31,250 nucleotides of DNA, from positions 1 to 31,250 of the IMG/VR virus record IMGVR_UViG_3300005264_000138; one strand, written 5' to 3'. This document shows, piece after piece, positions 14,990 to 23,330 of the stretch. Position numbers and translations under genes: made by a program. Source of the DNA: a virus. The notes beneath the pieces are model-generated. The model was not told the origin of the DNA. It saw only the letters and a list, made by a program, of their open reading frames with translations, and ran no database searches. How positions within the stretch are numbered: position 1 is the stretch's first letter; every line of letters starts with the position of its first letter.

Positions 14990-15343
14990 TTATTCAATAA
15001 TTAAAATCGTGCATTGATAACCACTTTCAGTTTGTGTAATATTGGTAATAGATGCTTGGAAAACTCCTAAACGAGTGGAAATATTAACTATGCCATAGTT
15101 AAACATTAACTCTCTTACAATAAACGCTTTTTCCATTGCTTTGTGTTGTATTATTATATTGATTATTAAATCTGACGAGGTGATACCACAATCGACCAGG
15201 ACAGATTTATTATCTAATGTTTTAACCCGACTTCCTCTTCTGGTCATATTATAAATTGTCTGCATGGAATCGGGTGTCATATCGTCTTGTTTTAATACGA
15301 CAAATCCATTTAAATCTGCTTCGATTGCAGTAATACTTATCAT
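14990..15343 (-). CDS. Small tail protein following the tape measure
   Basis: 117 residues; the ATG at 15343 has an AAAGG site. The fold looks alpha/beta: ITAIEADLNGFVVLKQDD, then a Met/Arg segment (MQTIYNMTRRGSRVKTLDNK), and a beta-rich C-terminus (LGVFQASITNITQTESGYQC). Position directly after the tape measure corresponds to the tail-tip-initiating gene (lambda M/L-like), but sequence similarity cannot be judged by eye. Confidence 0.55.
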   Translation of the reverse strand: MISITAIEADLNGFVVLKQDDMTPDSMQTIYNMTRRGSRVKTLDNKSVLVDCGITSSDLIINIIIQHKAMEKAFIVRELMFNYGIVNISTRLGVFQASITNITQTESGYQCTILIIE

Positions 15344-15354
15344 AATTTCGCCTT

Positions 15355-18300
15355 TTATGTTTCCATGCCAACAAGATAATCTTGAACGCTTTCATTTGCC
15401 CTTACACTTATCGCTCCGAGAATTTCCCACATAAAACTTTCAAGATGTGGTTGTAATCCATCGCCTTGTACTTTAATAAGTGCATCTCCTTTTTCCATGG
15501 CTTTTATTTTCGCTTCAGCCATTCTGTTTTGAATTTCCATATTTTTTACCGTGGCATCGGTTAATTTAGTTTGTTGTTCCAAGGCTTTTTCCCTTAACTC
15601 CATCTCTTTGCCGATCCACCGTTCAAGATCCATTTTGGACGACATGTCTGCATCTGCCCATAAACTAAAAAGACCGCCCATAACATCGCCTGTGCTTTTA
15701 AAAATTTCACCTATACTCGTGGCTATAGCTTCTACTTTTTTCGCATCTGCTTCTACCTGTGCAATATTTATCTTTGCATCCCACTCTAATTTAGCTTGAA
15801 TTATTTCAGAGGTTTCTTCAATTTGTTTAATGTCAACCTTGGCATCAAACTCAAACTGTTTTTGAATGATGTCGGTTTTGGATTTTATTTCGGCTATTTT
15901 TAGATTATCGGATTTTACTTTTACGTCTATTGTTTTTTCTTTAGGGATGTCTTTTTGAAGTCTTTTTGCAAGGGCTGTTAAATCGCCGGTTTCTTTGGCT
16001 TTTATTTCTATCTCTTTTAGGGTGGGGATCTCTTCTACTGCTTTTTTTATACTGCCGTCTGTTTTACCGGAGATATTTATTTCCTTGTTGTCGGGCATGG
16101 CTTGAATATCTTGTAAAATAGATGCCAGTTTTGCATCTCTGTTGCCGGAAACTTTAATATTTTTTTGGCCGGGGACATCTTCTATATCTTGTAAAATCGT
16201 GGTTAGATTTGTGTCTTTTTCAGCGGAAATATTAATATCTTTTTGAGCAGGGATTTTGTTTTCAATTATTCCCATTTTTTCAGCAAAATCATCTTTTTCC
16301 TGAACAGCCAAGGCTATAATTTGTTCTTTAGTTAATCCCTCTAAATCATGCCCCAAATCTGTTAAGGACTTTGAAATTTTTACAAAATCGGGCTGAGTAA
16401 TATCAAAATCACCATCTGGTATATTTTGTAATCCTGCAATTAATTTAGCAACCGCCAGATCAGCTTTAAATGTCTCTTCGGCAAGTTCTGCGGTTTCTGC
16501 GGTAACAGACCAATCACTTGTAAAACCCATTGCACTTGTAATATTATTAAGTAAACTTGCAAAACCACCGGCAAGATCATCTACAAGAGGAATGTTTTCT
16601 CTTGCCCATGTTCCTATTGCCCAGCCAACACCAAAGGCCGCGGCTGCTACCCCAAATTTACCTACGGTGGTATTTAAAGCCCCCATAGACTTCTGGACAA
16701 GTCCTGTATTTTTTCCAAGAGCAAGCAAGCTTACTCCTGCATTAACCGTGCTACTTCCTGCAATAACTGTTAGCCCTAATTTTAATAAATCCAATGTACC
16801 GGAAAGAGAAGTAATCATTTTTCCAACACCAAGAAACATTCCAGCCAACTTTTGACCTTCTGCATCCATTTTGGAAAAATGCTCGACACCCTCGCCAATC
16901 ATTTGGAATAAAGGCCCCATGCCTTTTATTATACCATTTGTTAAATTGACTAACCCTGTAAATCCATCGGTAACTTTTTGTATTGCAGTAGCTAATCCTT
17001 CAGGGGTGGTAATATCAATATCTCCCCAAAGTTCAGAAAAAGCTGTTCCAAACTGCCCTCCAAGATTTTTTAATGATTTGATAAATTTGGAAAAATCAAC
17101 TTGTTCCAAAGCTTCCGGCATATTTTTTGCCACATCTTTTAATACTTCTTCAACATCTTCAGAAAAAGTATTCAAAGCATCAAAAATTGGCTTAAAGCTA
17201 CCGTCGTTTACGGCTGTTTCCAAGGCATTTTCAATCGCCGTGGCTCCGTTAATCGCTCCGGTTGCTGCGATTCTAAATTGATCACCAACTGCAATGCCAA
17301 GGTTTTCAAAACCTGTTTTAAATCTATCAATGGCAACTTGACTTGTTTGCAGTTTTTTAGCTATTTCTTCAGCTATGGAACCTGCAGAACCCATTGCAGT
17401 TGCAGTTATAGCCAAAGTTTTATTAAGATTATTAAAAACAATTTGCATTTTTGCAGCTTGATTCTTACCGGCAATTTGCTGAGTGATAAACATTTTTTGT
17501 TCTGGATTTAAAGTTTGGTAAGCTTTTTGAACATCTAATAAAATATCTTTTCCACTTCTCAAGTTACCATTAGCTTCATATTGTGCAACTCCAATTGCTT
17601 TTAAACCATCCTGAACCGGTTTGGTATCCGAGATTAATCTAAGTAAACCGGTTTTTAAACCTATAGCCGCCTCATCACCTGATCGAAAAACTTCAATTAC
17701 AGGCGTTAAAATACCGGCAGTCTCTTCAAAAGACATTCCCATAGTGCCGGCGATAGGCGACAGCTTTGCCATACCAGCACTAAGTTCAGTTACAGATGTT
17801 GCATACTCATTTGATACTTTATTTAAAATATCTGTTAAACGGCCAGCCTCGGTAGCTGGAGCATTAAAGCCTTTTAAAGTCGCAATAATAGCTTCACTGG
17901 CTTGGGCAACTTCAAACTCTGCTTCGGCTGCGCCAATAACAAGACCAATTGCTTTATCAGCCAACTGCAAGGATTCATCCACGTCAAACCCTGCACGTTT
18001 AAAGTTTGTTGCGGCATCCATAACCGAAGTTGAAGCAATACCGTATTGATTCGATAGTTTCTTTACAGAATCTTCAACTTCTTTTATTTTATCAACTTCA
18101 TCCCCAAGAATTTTGGCTAAATTTACAGATGAGGTTTCAAAATCCATGGACTGTTTAAACGCATAGGCAAGACCACCTACGGCAAGAGCTGCAAGAGCTG
18201 CGTCTAATTTTAAAACAGCGTTGGCCATGTCGGCAAAAGGTGATGCAACTTGACCAATATCACCAACCGTCTTATTAATATTTCTGCCGATTGTTTTCAG

Positions 18301-18363
18301 GGATGCGGAGACCTTGTCATCTCCCTGAAACAGTACCTTAACTGTTTTTGTTAAATCTGCCAT
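15355..18363 (-). CDS. Tail tape measure protein
   Basis: 1002 residues. It is the longest helical gene of the tail shaft, in the standard place after the tail chaperone pair. The first 350 residues resemble the TP901-type tape measure core (VASPFADMANAVLKLDAALAA; MDFETSSVNLAKILGDEV; MGMSFEETAGILTPVIEVF). Hydrophobic, Gly/Ala-rich segments around residues 500-620 are the probable membrane-active part. Residues about 703-816 contain about five copies of a roughly 26-residue repeat beginning (I/V)P-x-x-K-x-I-x-(I/V). The C-terminus is coiled coil. The protein sets tail length and is ejected during DNA entry. At about 0.15 nm per residue it predicts a tail near 150 nm. Confidence 0.85.
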   Translation of the reverse strand: MADLTKTVKVLFQGDDKVSASLKTIGRNINKTVGDIGQVASPFADMANAVLKLDAALAALAVGGLAYAFKQSMDFETSSVNLAKILGDEVDKIKEVEDSVKKLSNQYGIASTSVMDAATNFKRAGFDVDESLQLADKAIGLVIGAAEAEFEVAQASEAIIATLKGFNAPATEAGRLTDILNKVSNEYATSVTELSAGMAKLSPIAGTMGMSFEETAGILTPVIEVFRSGDEAAIGLKTGLLRLISDTKPVQDGLKAIGVAQYEANGNLRSGKDILLDVQKAYQTLNPEQKMFITQQIAGKNQAAKMQIVFNNLNKTLAITATAMGSAGSIAEEIAKKLQTSQVAIDRFKTGFENLGIAVGDQFRIAATGAINGATAIENALETAVNDGSFKPIFDALNTFSEDVEEVLKDVAKNMPEALEQVDFSKFIKSLKNLGGQFGTAFSELWGDIDITTPEGLATAIQKVTDGFTGLVNLTNGIIKGMGPLFQMIGEGVEHFSKMDAEGQKLAGMFLGVGKMITSLSGTLDLLKLGLTVIAGSSTVNAGVSLLALGKNTGLVQKSMGALNTTVGKFGVAAAAFGVGWAIGTWARENIPLVDDLAGGFASLLNNITSAMGFTSDWSVTAETAELAEETFKADLAVAKLIAGLQNIPDGDFDITQPDFVKISKSLTDLGHDLEGLTKEQIIALAVQEKDDFAEKMGIIENKIPAQKDINISAEKDTNLTTILQDIEDVPGQKNIKVSGNRDAKLASILQDIQAMPDNKEINISGKTDGSIKKAVEEIPTLKEIEIKAKETGDLTALAKRLQKDIPKEKTIDVKVKSDNLKIAEIKSKTDIIQKQFEFDAKVDIKQIEETSEIIQAKLEWDAKINIAQVEADAKKVEAIATSIGEIFKSTGDVMGGLFSLWADADMSSKMDLERWIGKEMELREKALEQQTKLTDATVKNMEIQNRMAEAKIKAMEKGDALIKVQGDGLQPHLESFMWEILGAISVRANESVQDYLVGMET

Positions 18364-18399
18364 TTGTTATTTAATACCTTTTTTTTGCCGTTTCTCTTC

Positions 18400-18992
18400 T
18401 TAATTTTTATTTAAATTTTTATAATACAAGTTCCACAATTCAAATTCGACCGGTGTCTGGTAACCGTGTGGAAAAATATCGGGTCTGGCCTCAAACATAA
18501 ATTTATTTTTCGCATGGCAAAGTGTTAGACTTGCTCTGACGGTGCTGTCTTGCCAGAGCTTTTGAGCTCCCCCGGCTTCATGCCTTGTCCTGTTAAAATA
18601 AGAATTTTATTTGTAATATTATAAAAATCTACCGGGTAGCGTTCGCAAAGAAGTACGGCTATTTCTATGTCGATTTGGGGTTCTATACTACCTGTTACAA
18701 GTTGTTCTATTCTTTCAGCCAAATTATCGGAAATATCCCCAATACCAAGGGCGGTTTTTATACCCTCGACTTTATCTTTGCTGTTGGTGGAAGATATTGC
18801 ATCTATCATAGCCGCAAAGTTTTTATTTTTTTGGGCGGCCTCTTTAGTGTTACCAAGTTCCTGCCCTGTTAAGCCTGCTATTTTCCAGACAGGTTTTTCA
18901 CCTTCCGGAAAAAATTGAGCAAGATCAGGAACATCAATATCTTCTGTACGTTTTGTGTATTTTGTTTTTCTGAATTTTTTGGCATCAAACAT
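18400..18992 (-). CDS. Tail assembly chaperone long form (gpGT-like, -1 frameshift product)
   Basis: The frame of the gpG-like gene can shift by -1 near its end into a second frame that is open down to a TAA at 18400-18402. The second frame reads LWQDSTVRASLTLCHAKNKF, then MFEARPDIFPHGYQTPVEFE and LWNLYYKNLNKN. This is plainly coding sequence of the kind found in T extensions. It has no convincing start of its own. A candidate slippery site is GGGGGAG at 18573-18567, where the P-site GGG codon can re-pair after slipping. The fusion would be 197 residues. This arrangement is conserved in many long-tailed phages and supplies a minor long chaperone that recruits the tape measure to tail tube subunits. 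Confidence 0.75.
18525..18992 (-). CDS. Tail assembly chaperone (gpG-like)
   Basis: 155 residues. The ATG at 18992 is preferred over upstream starts because GGAGGTAAC lies 9 bases before it, partly within the stop of the tail tube gene. The protein is mainly helical and charged (MFDAKKFRKTKYTKRTEDID; PVWKIAGLTGQELGNTKEAA), with a C-terminal Cys/Arg segment (VLLCERYPVDFYNITNKIL). The length and the position between tail tube and tape measure fit the short tail chaperone. The final residues after the slippery site are used only in the short form. Confidence 0.75.
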   Translation of the reverse strand: MFDAKKFRKTKYTKRTEDIDVPDLAQFFPEGEKPVWKIAGLTGQELGNTKEAAQKNKNFAAMIDAISSTNSKDKVEGIKTALGIGDISDNLAERIEQLVTGSIEPQIDIEIAVLLCERYPVDFYNITNKILILTGQGMKPGELKSSGKTAPSEQV

Positions 18993-19002
18993 AATTAGCT
19001 TG

Positions 19003-19698
19003 TTACCTCCACTGCGGACTCTGTGGCAGATCAAATTCTGGTTCAAAGTAGGATGCGTAAACAGATTTAGTAGTATTTCCTGTATGGATTGTTGGCAGGG
19101 GTGCATTAAATTCAATACCTGCTTCGGTTAAAATACCGGCTTCCACGTTTATTCTTTTCTCTTCCCATGTTGGAAAATCAAATCTTTCCTGAGAGGATCC
19201 TGCTATTTGTTTAATTTCGGATGTGGTAAAAACAGCGGATGCAGAGTTTGAAATATGTACCTGGCCGATTTCGATTTGACCGACCGGAATAATTGGCGGA
19301 CCTCCGGCAACTCCCCTGTCGTTTGCAAGGGCTGTGTCGGATTCTGTGCCTGCAAGGGCTACAATGGTTTGACTATCGTTGATAACTATAGAATATTTTA
19401 TAAAATCGTCTGTGGGTCTTGCTATTGCAAGGGCAGGATTGGCGGACACTGCTTGTAGTATTCCTGCTTGATAACAAGTTAATGCTGCAACAGCAACTTG
19501 ATCGGCGGTATCTGATGGGGTTATGGTTGCACCTGTAATAAGGCCATCGGGTCGAACTACGGCTTCTGCACCATCGGCGTTTGACCATAGGTCATCAAAC
19601 GATTTAAAATTTTGATGATTGCCATCGTCGATTAGTTCCGCCATATCCACGGCGTTTTGGGACGCTTCGTACATAATTACTGCATTATCATTGGCCAT
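19003..19698 (-). CDS. Major tail protein (tail tube subunit)
   Basis: 231 residues; the start at 19698 lies a few bases after an AAAAGGAGACC ribosome site. It is rich in Ala, Thr, Ile and Val, with several likely beta strands (ALAIARPTDDFIKYSIVIND; IIPVGQIEIGQVHIS) and a C-terminal region ending FEPEFDLPQSPQWR. This matches tail tube proteins in length and in position (after the tail terminator and before the chaperone pair). The middle contains hydrophilic loops (NADGAEAVVRPDG) suited to subunit contacts. It polymerises around the tape measure. Confidence 0.65.
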   Translation of the reverse strand: MANDNAVIMYEASQNAVDMAELIDDGNHQNFKSFDDLWSNADGAEAVVRPDGLITGATITPSDTADQVAVAALTCYQAGILQAVSANPALAIARPTDDFIKYSIVINDSQTIVALAGTESDTALANDRGVAGGPPIIPVGQIEIGQVHISNSASAVFTTSEIKQIAGSSQERFDFPTWEEKRINVEAGILTEAGIEFNAPLPTIHTGNTTKSVYASYFEPEFDLPQSPQWR

Positions 19699-19730
19699 TT
19701 TTTTTGGTCTCCTTTTAAAATTGTAATCGC

Positions 19731-20189
19731 TTATTGAGTGTAAGGTTTGCCGGTTTTATAAGAGTATTGAATATTAAAAGTAACTCCTATGCCGGTTATG
19801 GTTTCGCCTCCGCTTGGAAAATCTTCGGGTCCGCCATTGGTGTAACTGATATCTTCAATTAATGGGAATGGATTTTCAGGATCGGTAAAAGCTGAAATTA
19901 CATCTCCGAGCATTTGCTCCTGAATAACTGAAGGGTTGGTGGTATCGAAAAACCTGAATGCTTCGATTTTAATTGTCATCTCGCATTTTGTACGACCATA
20001 TTGCTTTTGTGCATCTGTATCTTGCCCGGGCCAAACAACCATGCAAGGCAGATCTGGTATTTCAATATTTTTTCTTGCCCTAAAAATATTATCGTAATCG
20101 AAATTAAATGTTGGTGATGTGGCAGTTGTGGATATTGTGGCACAACGTGTTTCTATATTTTGTATTATTTGTTCTCTTATTGTGTCCAT
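19731..20189 (-). CDS. Tail terminator / minor tail U-like protein
   Basis: 152 residues with an ATG at 20189. An N-terminal helix (MDTIREQIIQNIETRCATIS) is followed by alternating strands including LPCMVVWPGQD, CEMTIKIEAFRFFDT and TGIGVTFNIQYSYKTG. This is the usual pattern of gpU/gp6-type terminator proteins, which end tail growth and join the tail to the head. Its place between the Z-like and tail tube genes agrees with lambda order (Z, U, V). Confidence 0.65.
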   Translation of the reverse strand: MDTIREQIIQNIETRCATISTTATSPTFNFDYDNIFRARKNIEIPDLPCMVVWPGQDTDAQKQYGRTKCEMTIKIEAFRFFDTTNPSVIQEQMLGDVISAFTDPENPFPLIEDISYTNGGPEDFPSGGETITGIGVTFNIQYSYKTGKPYTQ

Positions 20190-20208
20190 TTTTACCTTTT
20201 AATTTCAA

Positions 20209-20754
20209 TTAACCAAATCTTTTTAAAATATCATCCACGGCTTTTAAAACATTTTGGGGAAAGATATGTGCGGCTTGAATTTGAATTGGCTCTAATACTT
20301 TTGGGCTTGCCAATATATCTTCAATTCGGGGGCCGTGTTTGGCGTGGATTTCATATCGTTCTTTGCCTTTTCTCCAAAAAACATGTAAATTCTGATTTCT
20401 TCCGTGTTGAATAAAAGCATGTTTAATTAATTTTTTAGTTCCTGCTTTTTTTGTTTTTACCTTTACACCTTTTTTGGTTTGCGTCGCTTTAAATTGAGTT
20501 AACCCCACCGGCTGACCGGATGCCACAACTCCACCGTTTAAATTGTTATAAGATGCTTTTATTATTCTTAAATCTTTTTCAATTCGCGCGGCGGTTAGAT
20601 TAAGCTCGTTGCCCAGTCGTGCTTTAATCTGGGTTTTCATTGTTTTTGTTGTTTTATTTAAAGCTTGGGTTAAGGCTTTTGGAGTGCCGTTTTTTATGCC
20701 GGTTAGCATTTTTTTTACGCTGGCAATATCGGCTTTATCAATATTAACGTTCAT
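20209..20754 (-). CDS. Minor tail protein Z-like (head-tail joining)
   Basis: 181 residues. The ATG at 20754 (MNVNIDKADI) is chosen because GGAGAAATTG lies directly upstream; the frame can be opened 10 codons earlier without a site. The protein is very basic, with the start ASVKKMLTGIKNGTPKALTQ followed by ALNKTTKTMKTQIKARLG, the middle ASGQPVGLTQFKATQTKKGV, and the C-terminal part HAFIQHGRNQNLHVFWRKG. These are hallmarks of the minor tail Z family, which acts at the head-tail joint. Confidence 0.75.
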   Translation of the reverse strand: MNVNIDKADIASVKKMLTGIKNGTPKALTQALNKTTKTMKTQIKARLGNELNLTAARIEKDLRIIKASYNNLNGGVVASGQPVGLTQFKATQTKKGVKVKTKKAGTKKLIKHAFIQHGRNQNLHVFWRKGKERYEIHAKHGPRIEDILASPKVLEPIQIQAAHIFPQNVLKAVDDILKRFG

Positions 20755-20804
20755 CAATTTCTCCAAAAAATCAAAAAAAACCAAATCAAAATTAACTTTT
20801 CTGT

Positions 20805-21122
20805 TTATTTTACGATTACAGTAATTAACGTTTCATCATTGTCGATAATATTTGCAACGGTAAAAGTGTCGCCACCAACTATCTGGAATGTGGAACCCCT
20901 TTGAGGGGTACCAACATCTTCACACTGTGCGGTTATGGTGGTTTCCGTGGTGGTAACTTGTGCATCGTAATTATCAGGTTGTAATAAAACATCGTAATCA
21001 ATTAAAATTGTGCAGGTTACGGCAGTGCCTGTAACAGGTGTGTAAACTGCACGGTCGCCAAACTCTTCGGGGTTTAAGAAGATGTTTAAATCTTCCTGGA
21101 TTTGTTCCTTAAAGCTTGTCAT
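20805..21122 (-). CDS. Head-tail connector protein (gpFII-like)
   Basis: 105 residues. The start at 21122 overlaps the stop of the upstream gene. An N-terminal helix (SFKEQIQEDLNIFLNPEEFG) is followed by beta strands, and the C-terminal half reads TTETTITAQCEDVGTPQRGS, then FQIVGGDTFTVANIIDND. This fits the FII-type connector family in length and layout. Its position directly after the capsid block and before the Z-like gene supports a role in joining the tail to the portal. The family assignment is moderate. Confidence 0.6.
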   Translation of the reverse strand: MTSFKEQIQEDLNIFLNPEEFGDRAVYTPVTGTAVTCTILIDYDVLLQPDNYDAQVTTTETTITAQCEDVGTPQRGSTFQIVGGDTFTVANIIDNDETLITVIVK

Positions 21123-21316
21123 TATTTTTTGCCTTCCGACTTACCTGCTGATTTACCTTCCGATTTAGTTTTTACATCCAAGACCGGTTCGGCTGCATCT
21201 TTATCAATTAATTCATTGGCAATTTTTTCCGCCCAAACATGAATGGATTCGGGCGGGTAATGCTTTCCTTCTACTACTGCTGTTTTAAGCAGTATTATTT
21301 TTTTTGTGCCTGCCAT
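21122..21316 (-). CDS. Small head completion protein (gpFI-position)
   Basis: 64 residues. The ATG at 21316 (MAGTKKIILLKTAV) has an AAGGAATTAT ribosome site. The frame is open 49 codons further upstream, into the capsid gene, but nothing supports starting there. A short structured part (ILLKTAVVEGKHYPPESIHV, then WAEKIANELIDKDAAEPVL) is followed by a Lys/Ser/Gly-rich tail (SEGKSAGKSEGKK). It lies between the major capsid and connector genes, the place of lambda FI. Similar short proteins in other phages are head-tail accessory factors. Function inferred from position only. Confidence 0.5.
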   Translation of the reverse strand: MAGTKKIILLKTAVVEGKHYPPESIHVWAEKIANELIDKDAAEPVLDVKTKSEGKSAGKSEGKK

Positions 21317-21357
21317 TTTATAATTCCTTTTTAAAATCATTTTATTGTCGGTTAAAA

Positions 21358-22383
21358 TTAATCTACAACTTGCACTTCGACAATAGATTCCGGTTGCCAA
21401 ACAACTGGAAGAGGACGGGATTCTGCAAGCATATTTAAAGCAGACGGGTCTTTTTCCATCCATGATTTAGAAAAAAGTTCTCCCATAACTTCCGCTCCGG
21501 CATCAAGGTCGGTAATTAAACCAAACTCGACTGAAAAACGTGCTTGGGTGGCTATAAGATAGATTTTATTTGAAGGGATTAAACTTACATCTGTGCCTGC
21601 ATCGTCTTCAAATTTTGAGCCGTATCTATAAAAATCAATTCCGCCGGCTTTTCCAAGGAAGTTTGAAGATGCTTGCCAGCTAAAATCGCCTGCATGAAGA
21701 GATCGGGCATCAAACCATTTGTCTTCGGATAATCTGTCAAATAATGCGGTGGCTGCATCCGATCCACAAATACAAATAGTGGGACCGTAACCCATTTTAT
21801 CAATAATCATTTGAGCAAATGAGTTAATGTCTTTTCGTGGAGTTGCACCGGCTTCTGACCATCTATCTCCTGCTGTTAATACTATTTGATTTTCAGAGGG
21901 CATCAAATAATCAACTTGAAACGATATATTATCCTGAGTTACAGACATGGAGCCGGTTAAGGCCTGGGCACACATCCACTCAATTCTGTTTAAGATAATA
22001 TTTTTCAAATCCTGTTGTTCCATGGCAATTTTCTTTTTTCTTGCCGTATGAATATCGGAAATACCACCTGCATAATATGTTTGTCCTGCTGTTTTAGAGC
22101 CTAACAAATCATCAGCGGTTAATATTTTTTTAGGACGGATACGTGGGGTTTTAATGGTACGGTTTTGGTGTCTGGTACCCTCTACGATAGTGCCGCCTTC
22201 CAAATCTGTAACAAATGGTGCAAGTTTTTTTCCACCCTTAATTATATCCACTTCGATATATTTTGTAGGTCGGGGCGTTCTGGTTTTAAATATAAGATCC
22301 TGCAACATCTTAGGAGGTGTAGGCATTTGTTCTATTGCTCTTGTTTGAACTCTCCAGTCAATTCCGGGAATTTCTAAGGCCAT
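21358..22383 (-). CDS. Major capsid protein (lambda gpE family)
   Basis: 341 residues, the same length as lambda E. The start at 22383 follows AAAAAGGAAAC. Features of the family include the N-terminal PPKMLQDLIFKTRTPRPTKY, the glycine-rich FVTDLEGGTIVEGTRHQNRT, RIRPKKILTADDLLG, DLKNIILNRIEWMCAQALTG, and a C-terminal spine with RFSVEFGLITDLDAGAEVMG. It directly follows the decoration protein and the protease/scaffold gene, the standard capsid order. It forms the shell of the head. Confidence 0.9.
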   Translation of the reverse strand: MALEIPGIDWRVQTRAIEQMPTPPKMLQDLIFKTRTPRPTKYIEVDIIKGGKKLAPFVTDLEGGTIVEGTRHQNRTIKTPRIRPKKILTADDLLGSKTAGQTYYAGGISDIHTARKKKIAMEQQDLKNIILNRIEWMCAQALTGSMSVTQDNISFQVDYLMPSENQIVLTAGDRWSEAGATPRKDINSFAQMIIDKMGYGPTICICGSDAATALFDRLSEDKWFDARSLHAGDFSWQASSNFLGKAGGIDFYRYGSKFEDDAGTDVSLIPSNKIYLIATQARFSVEFGLITDLDAGAEVMGELFSKSWMEKDPSALNMLAESRPLPVVWQPESIVEVQVVD

Positions 22384-22468
22384 AATATTGTTTCCTTTTT
22401 ATTAAGTTTTAAGGTTTTTGGCTTTTTACTTTTTTACGTATTATTCGCCATGGCAATTATTTATTTAA

Positions 22469-22831
22469 TTATTGAATGTAAATGCCTTTAGTTATCAGCT
22501 GGGCAATGGCTGTATTTTTTTCACCGGAGGTAATACCGGCCGGCCATGTTAAATACATTCCCATAACTACGCCGTGTTCAACAAAAATGCCGGGTTCATC
22601 TCCGGCGGATGCGTCCAAATCGCCGAAAATTACCGTGGATGCTGTTTCCGAACCATCAGATGCGGTAAGATCTAACTGTGTGTTTTTCCCCGATGCGGTA
22701 ATGGTGCCTACCACTGTACCGGAAATTAAATTTTGTCCGGACACTAATATACCAGCGAGAAGAATAGGTGGGTGACCGCCGAGCAGTGGTTTGTCTTGGT
22801 ACTCTTTTGTGCTAAAACCGAAATCTTGCAT
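22469..22831 (-). CDS. Head decoration protein (gpD-like)
   Basis: 120 residues; the ATG at 22831 follows TTTGGAGGT. Compact beta-rich protein with PPILLAGILVSGQNLISGTV, then TITASGKNTQLDLTASDGS, VIFGDLDASAGDEPGIFVEH and a C-terminal helix (AIAQLITKGIYIQ). This is the pattern of lambda D-like trimeric decoration proteins, which stabilise expanded heads, and it lies between scaffold and capsid genes as expected. Confidence 0.85.
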   Translation of the reverse strand: MQDFGFSTKEYQDKPLLGGHPPILLAGILVSGQNLISGTVVGTITASGKNTQLDLTASDGSETASTVIFGDLDASAGDEPGIFVEHGVVMGMYLTWPAGITSGEKNTAIAQLITKGIYIQ

Positions 22832-22892
22832 TTTATACCTCCAAATAAATTGTTAATTATTGCACTTATGCAAATATGTTTTAATCAAACAG

Positions 22893-23330
22893 TTAAGCTA
22901 CGAGATCTGAATAACTTTTAGCCTCTTCCTCAACTGTTTGGTTAGCCTTATTGGCTGTGCCGGTTTGCTGGTTTACGCCATCGGAATGTGCGTTTTCCAA
23001 GCCTGTTAAAATTGCTTGTCGTGATGCATTATCTGCATTGGCATTGTCGGCATTGGCATTATCTGCATTGTCGGCTTGAAAGCTTGATTGCAAAGCTTTT
23101 ACAACATCGACCGTTGCACCGGTGTCGATAATTGTTTTGATTTTATTACTGATTTTCTCCCCGGCTATAATGGTGGCAATGCCAAGGATTTTATCCGTTG
23201 TTGCAGCGGATAACTGTTCTTGTGCTTTTTCGGCATCGGTTGTGGCTTGTGCAACACCTTCTTTAATGCCAAGGGCCTTGACTTGATCATACAAATCTTT
23301 ATGATCGTTTTTTAAACTTGTTAGATCCAT
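22893..23330 (-). CDS. Nested scaffold protein (Nu3-like internal start)
   Basis: Inside the protease gene, the ATG at 23330 (codon 270, MDLTSLKNDHKDLYDQVKAL) has an AAGGAG ribosome site 6 bases upstream, far better than chance. It gives a 145-residue acidic helical protein identical to the C-terminus of the protease, as with lambda C and Nu3. The middle carries a Gln/Asn/Asp repeat (ADNAN type, DNA 23026-23070). It would serve as the internal scaffold and be removed by the protease. Confidence 0.65.
   Translation of the reverse strand: MDLTSLKNDHKDLYDQVKALGIKEGVAQATTDAEKAQEQLSAATTDKILGIATIIAGEKISNKIKTIIDTGATVDVVKALQSSFQADNADNANADNANADNASRQAILTGLENAHSDGVNQQTGTANKANQTVEEEAKSYSDLVA

Noticed and set aside
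17621-18049. 142-residue plus-strand open frame opposite the tape measure
   Set aside because: It is the mirror of a strongly supported coding region and shows no start signal or family likeness.
21317-21463. Longer start for the small head protein at 21122
   Set aside because: The upstream extension overlaps the capsid coding sequence and has no ribosome site; the ATG at 21316 has one.
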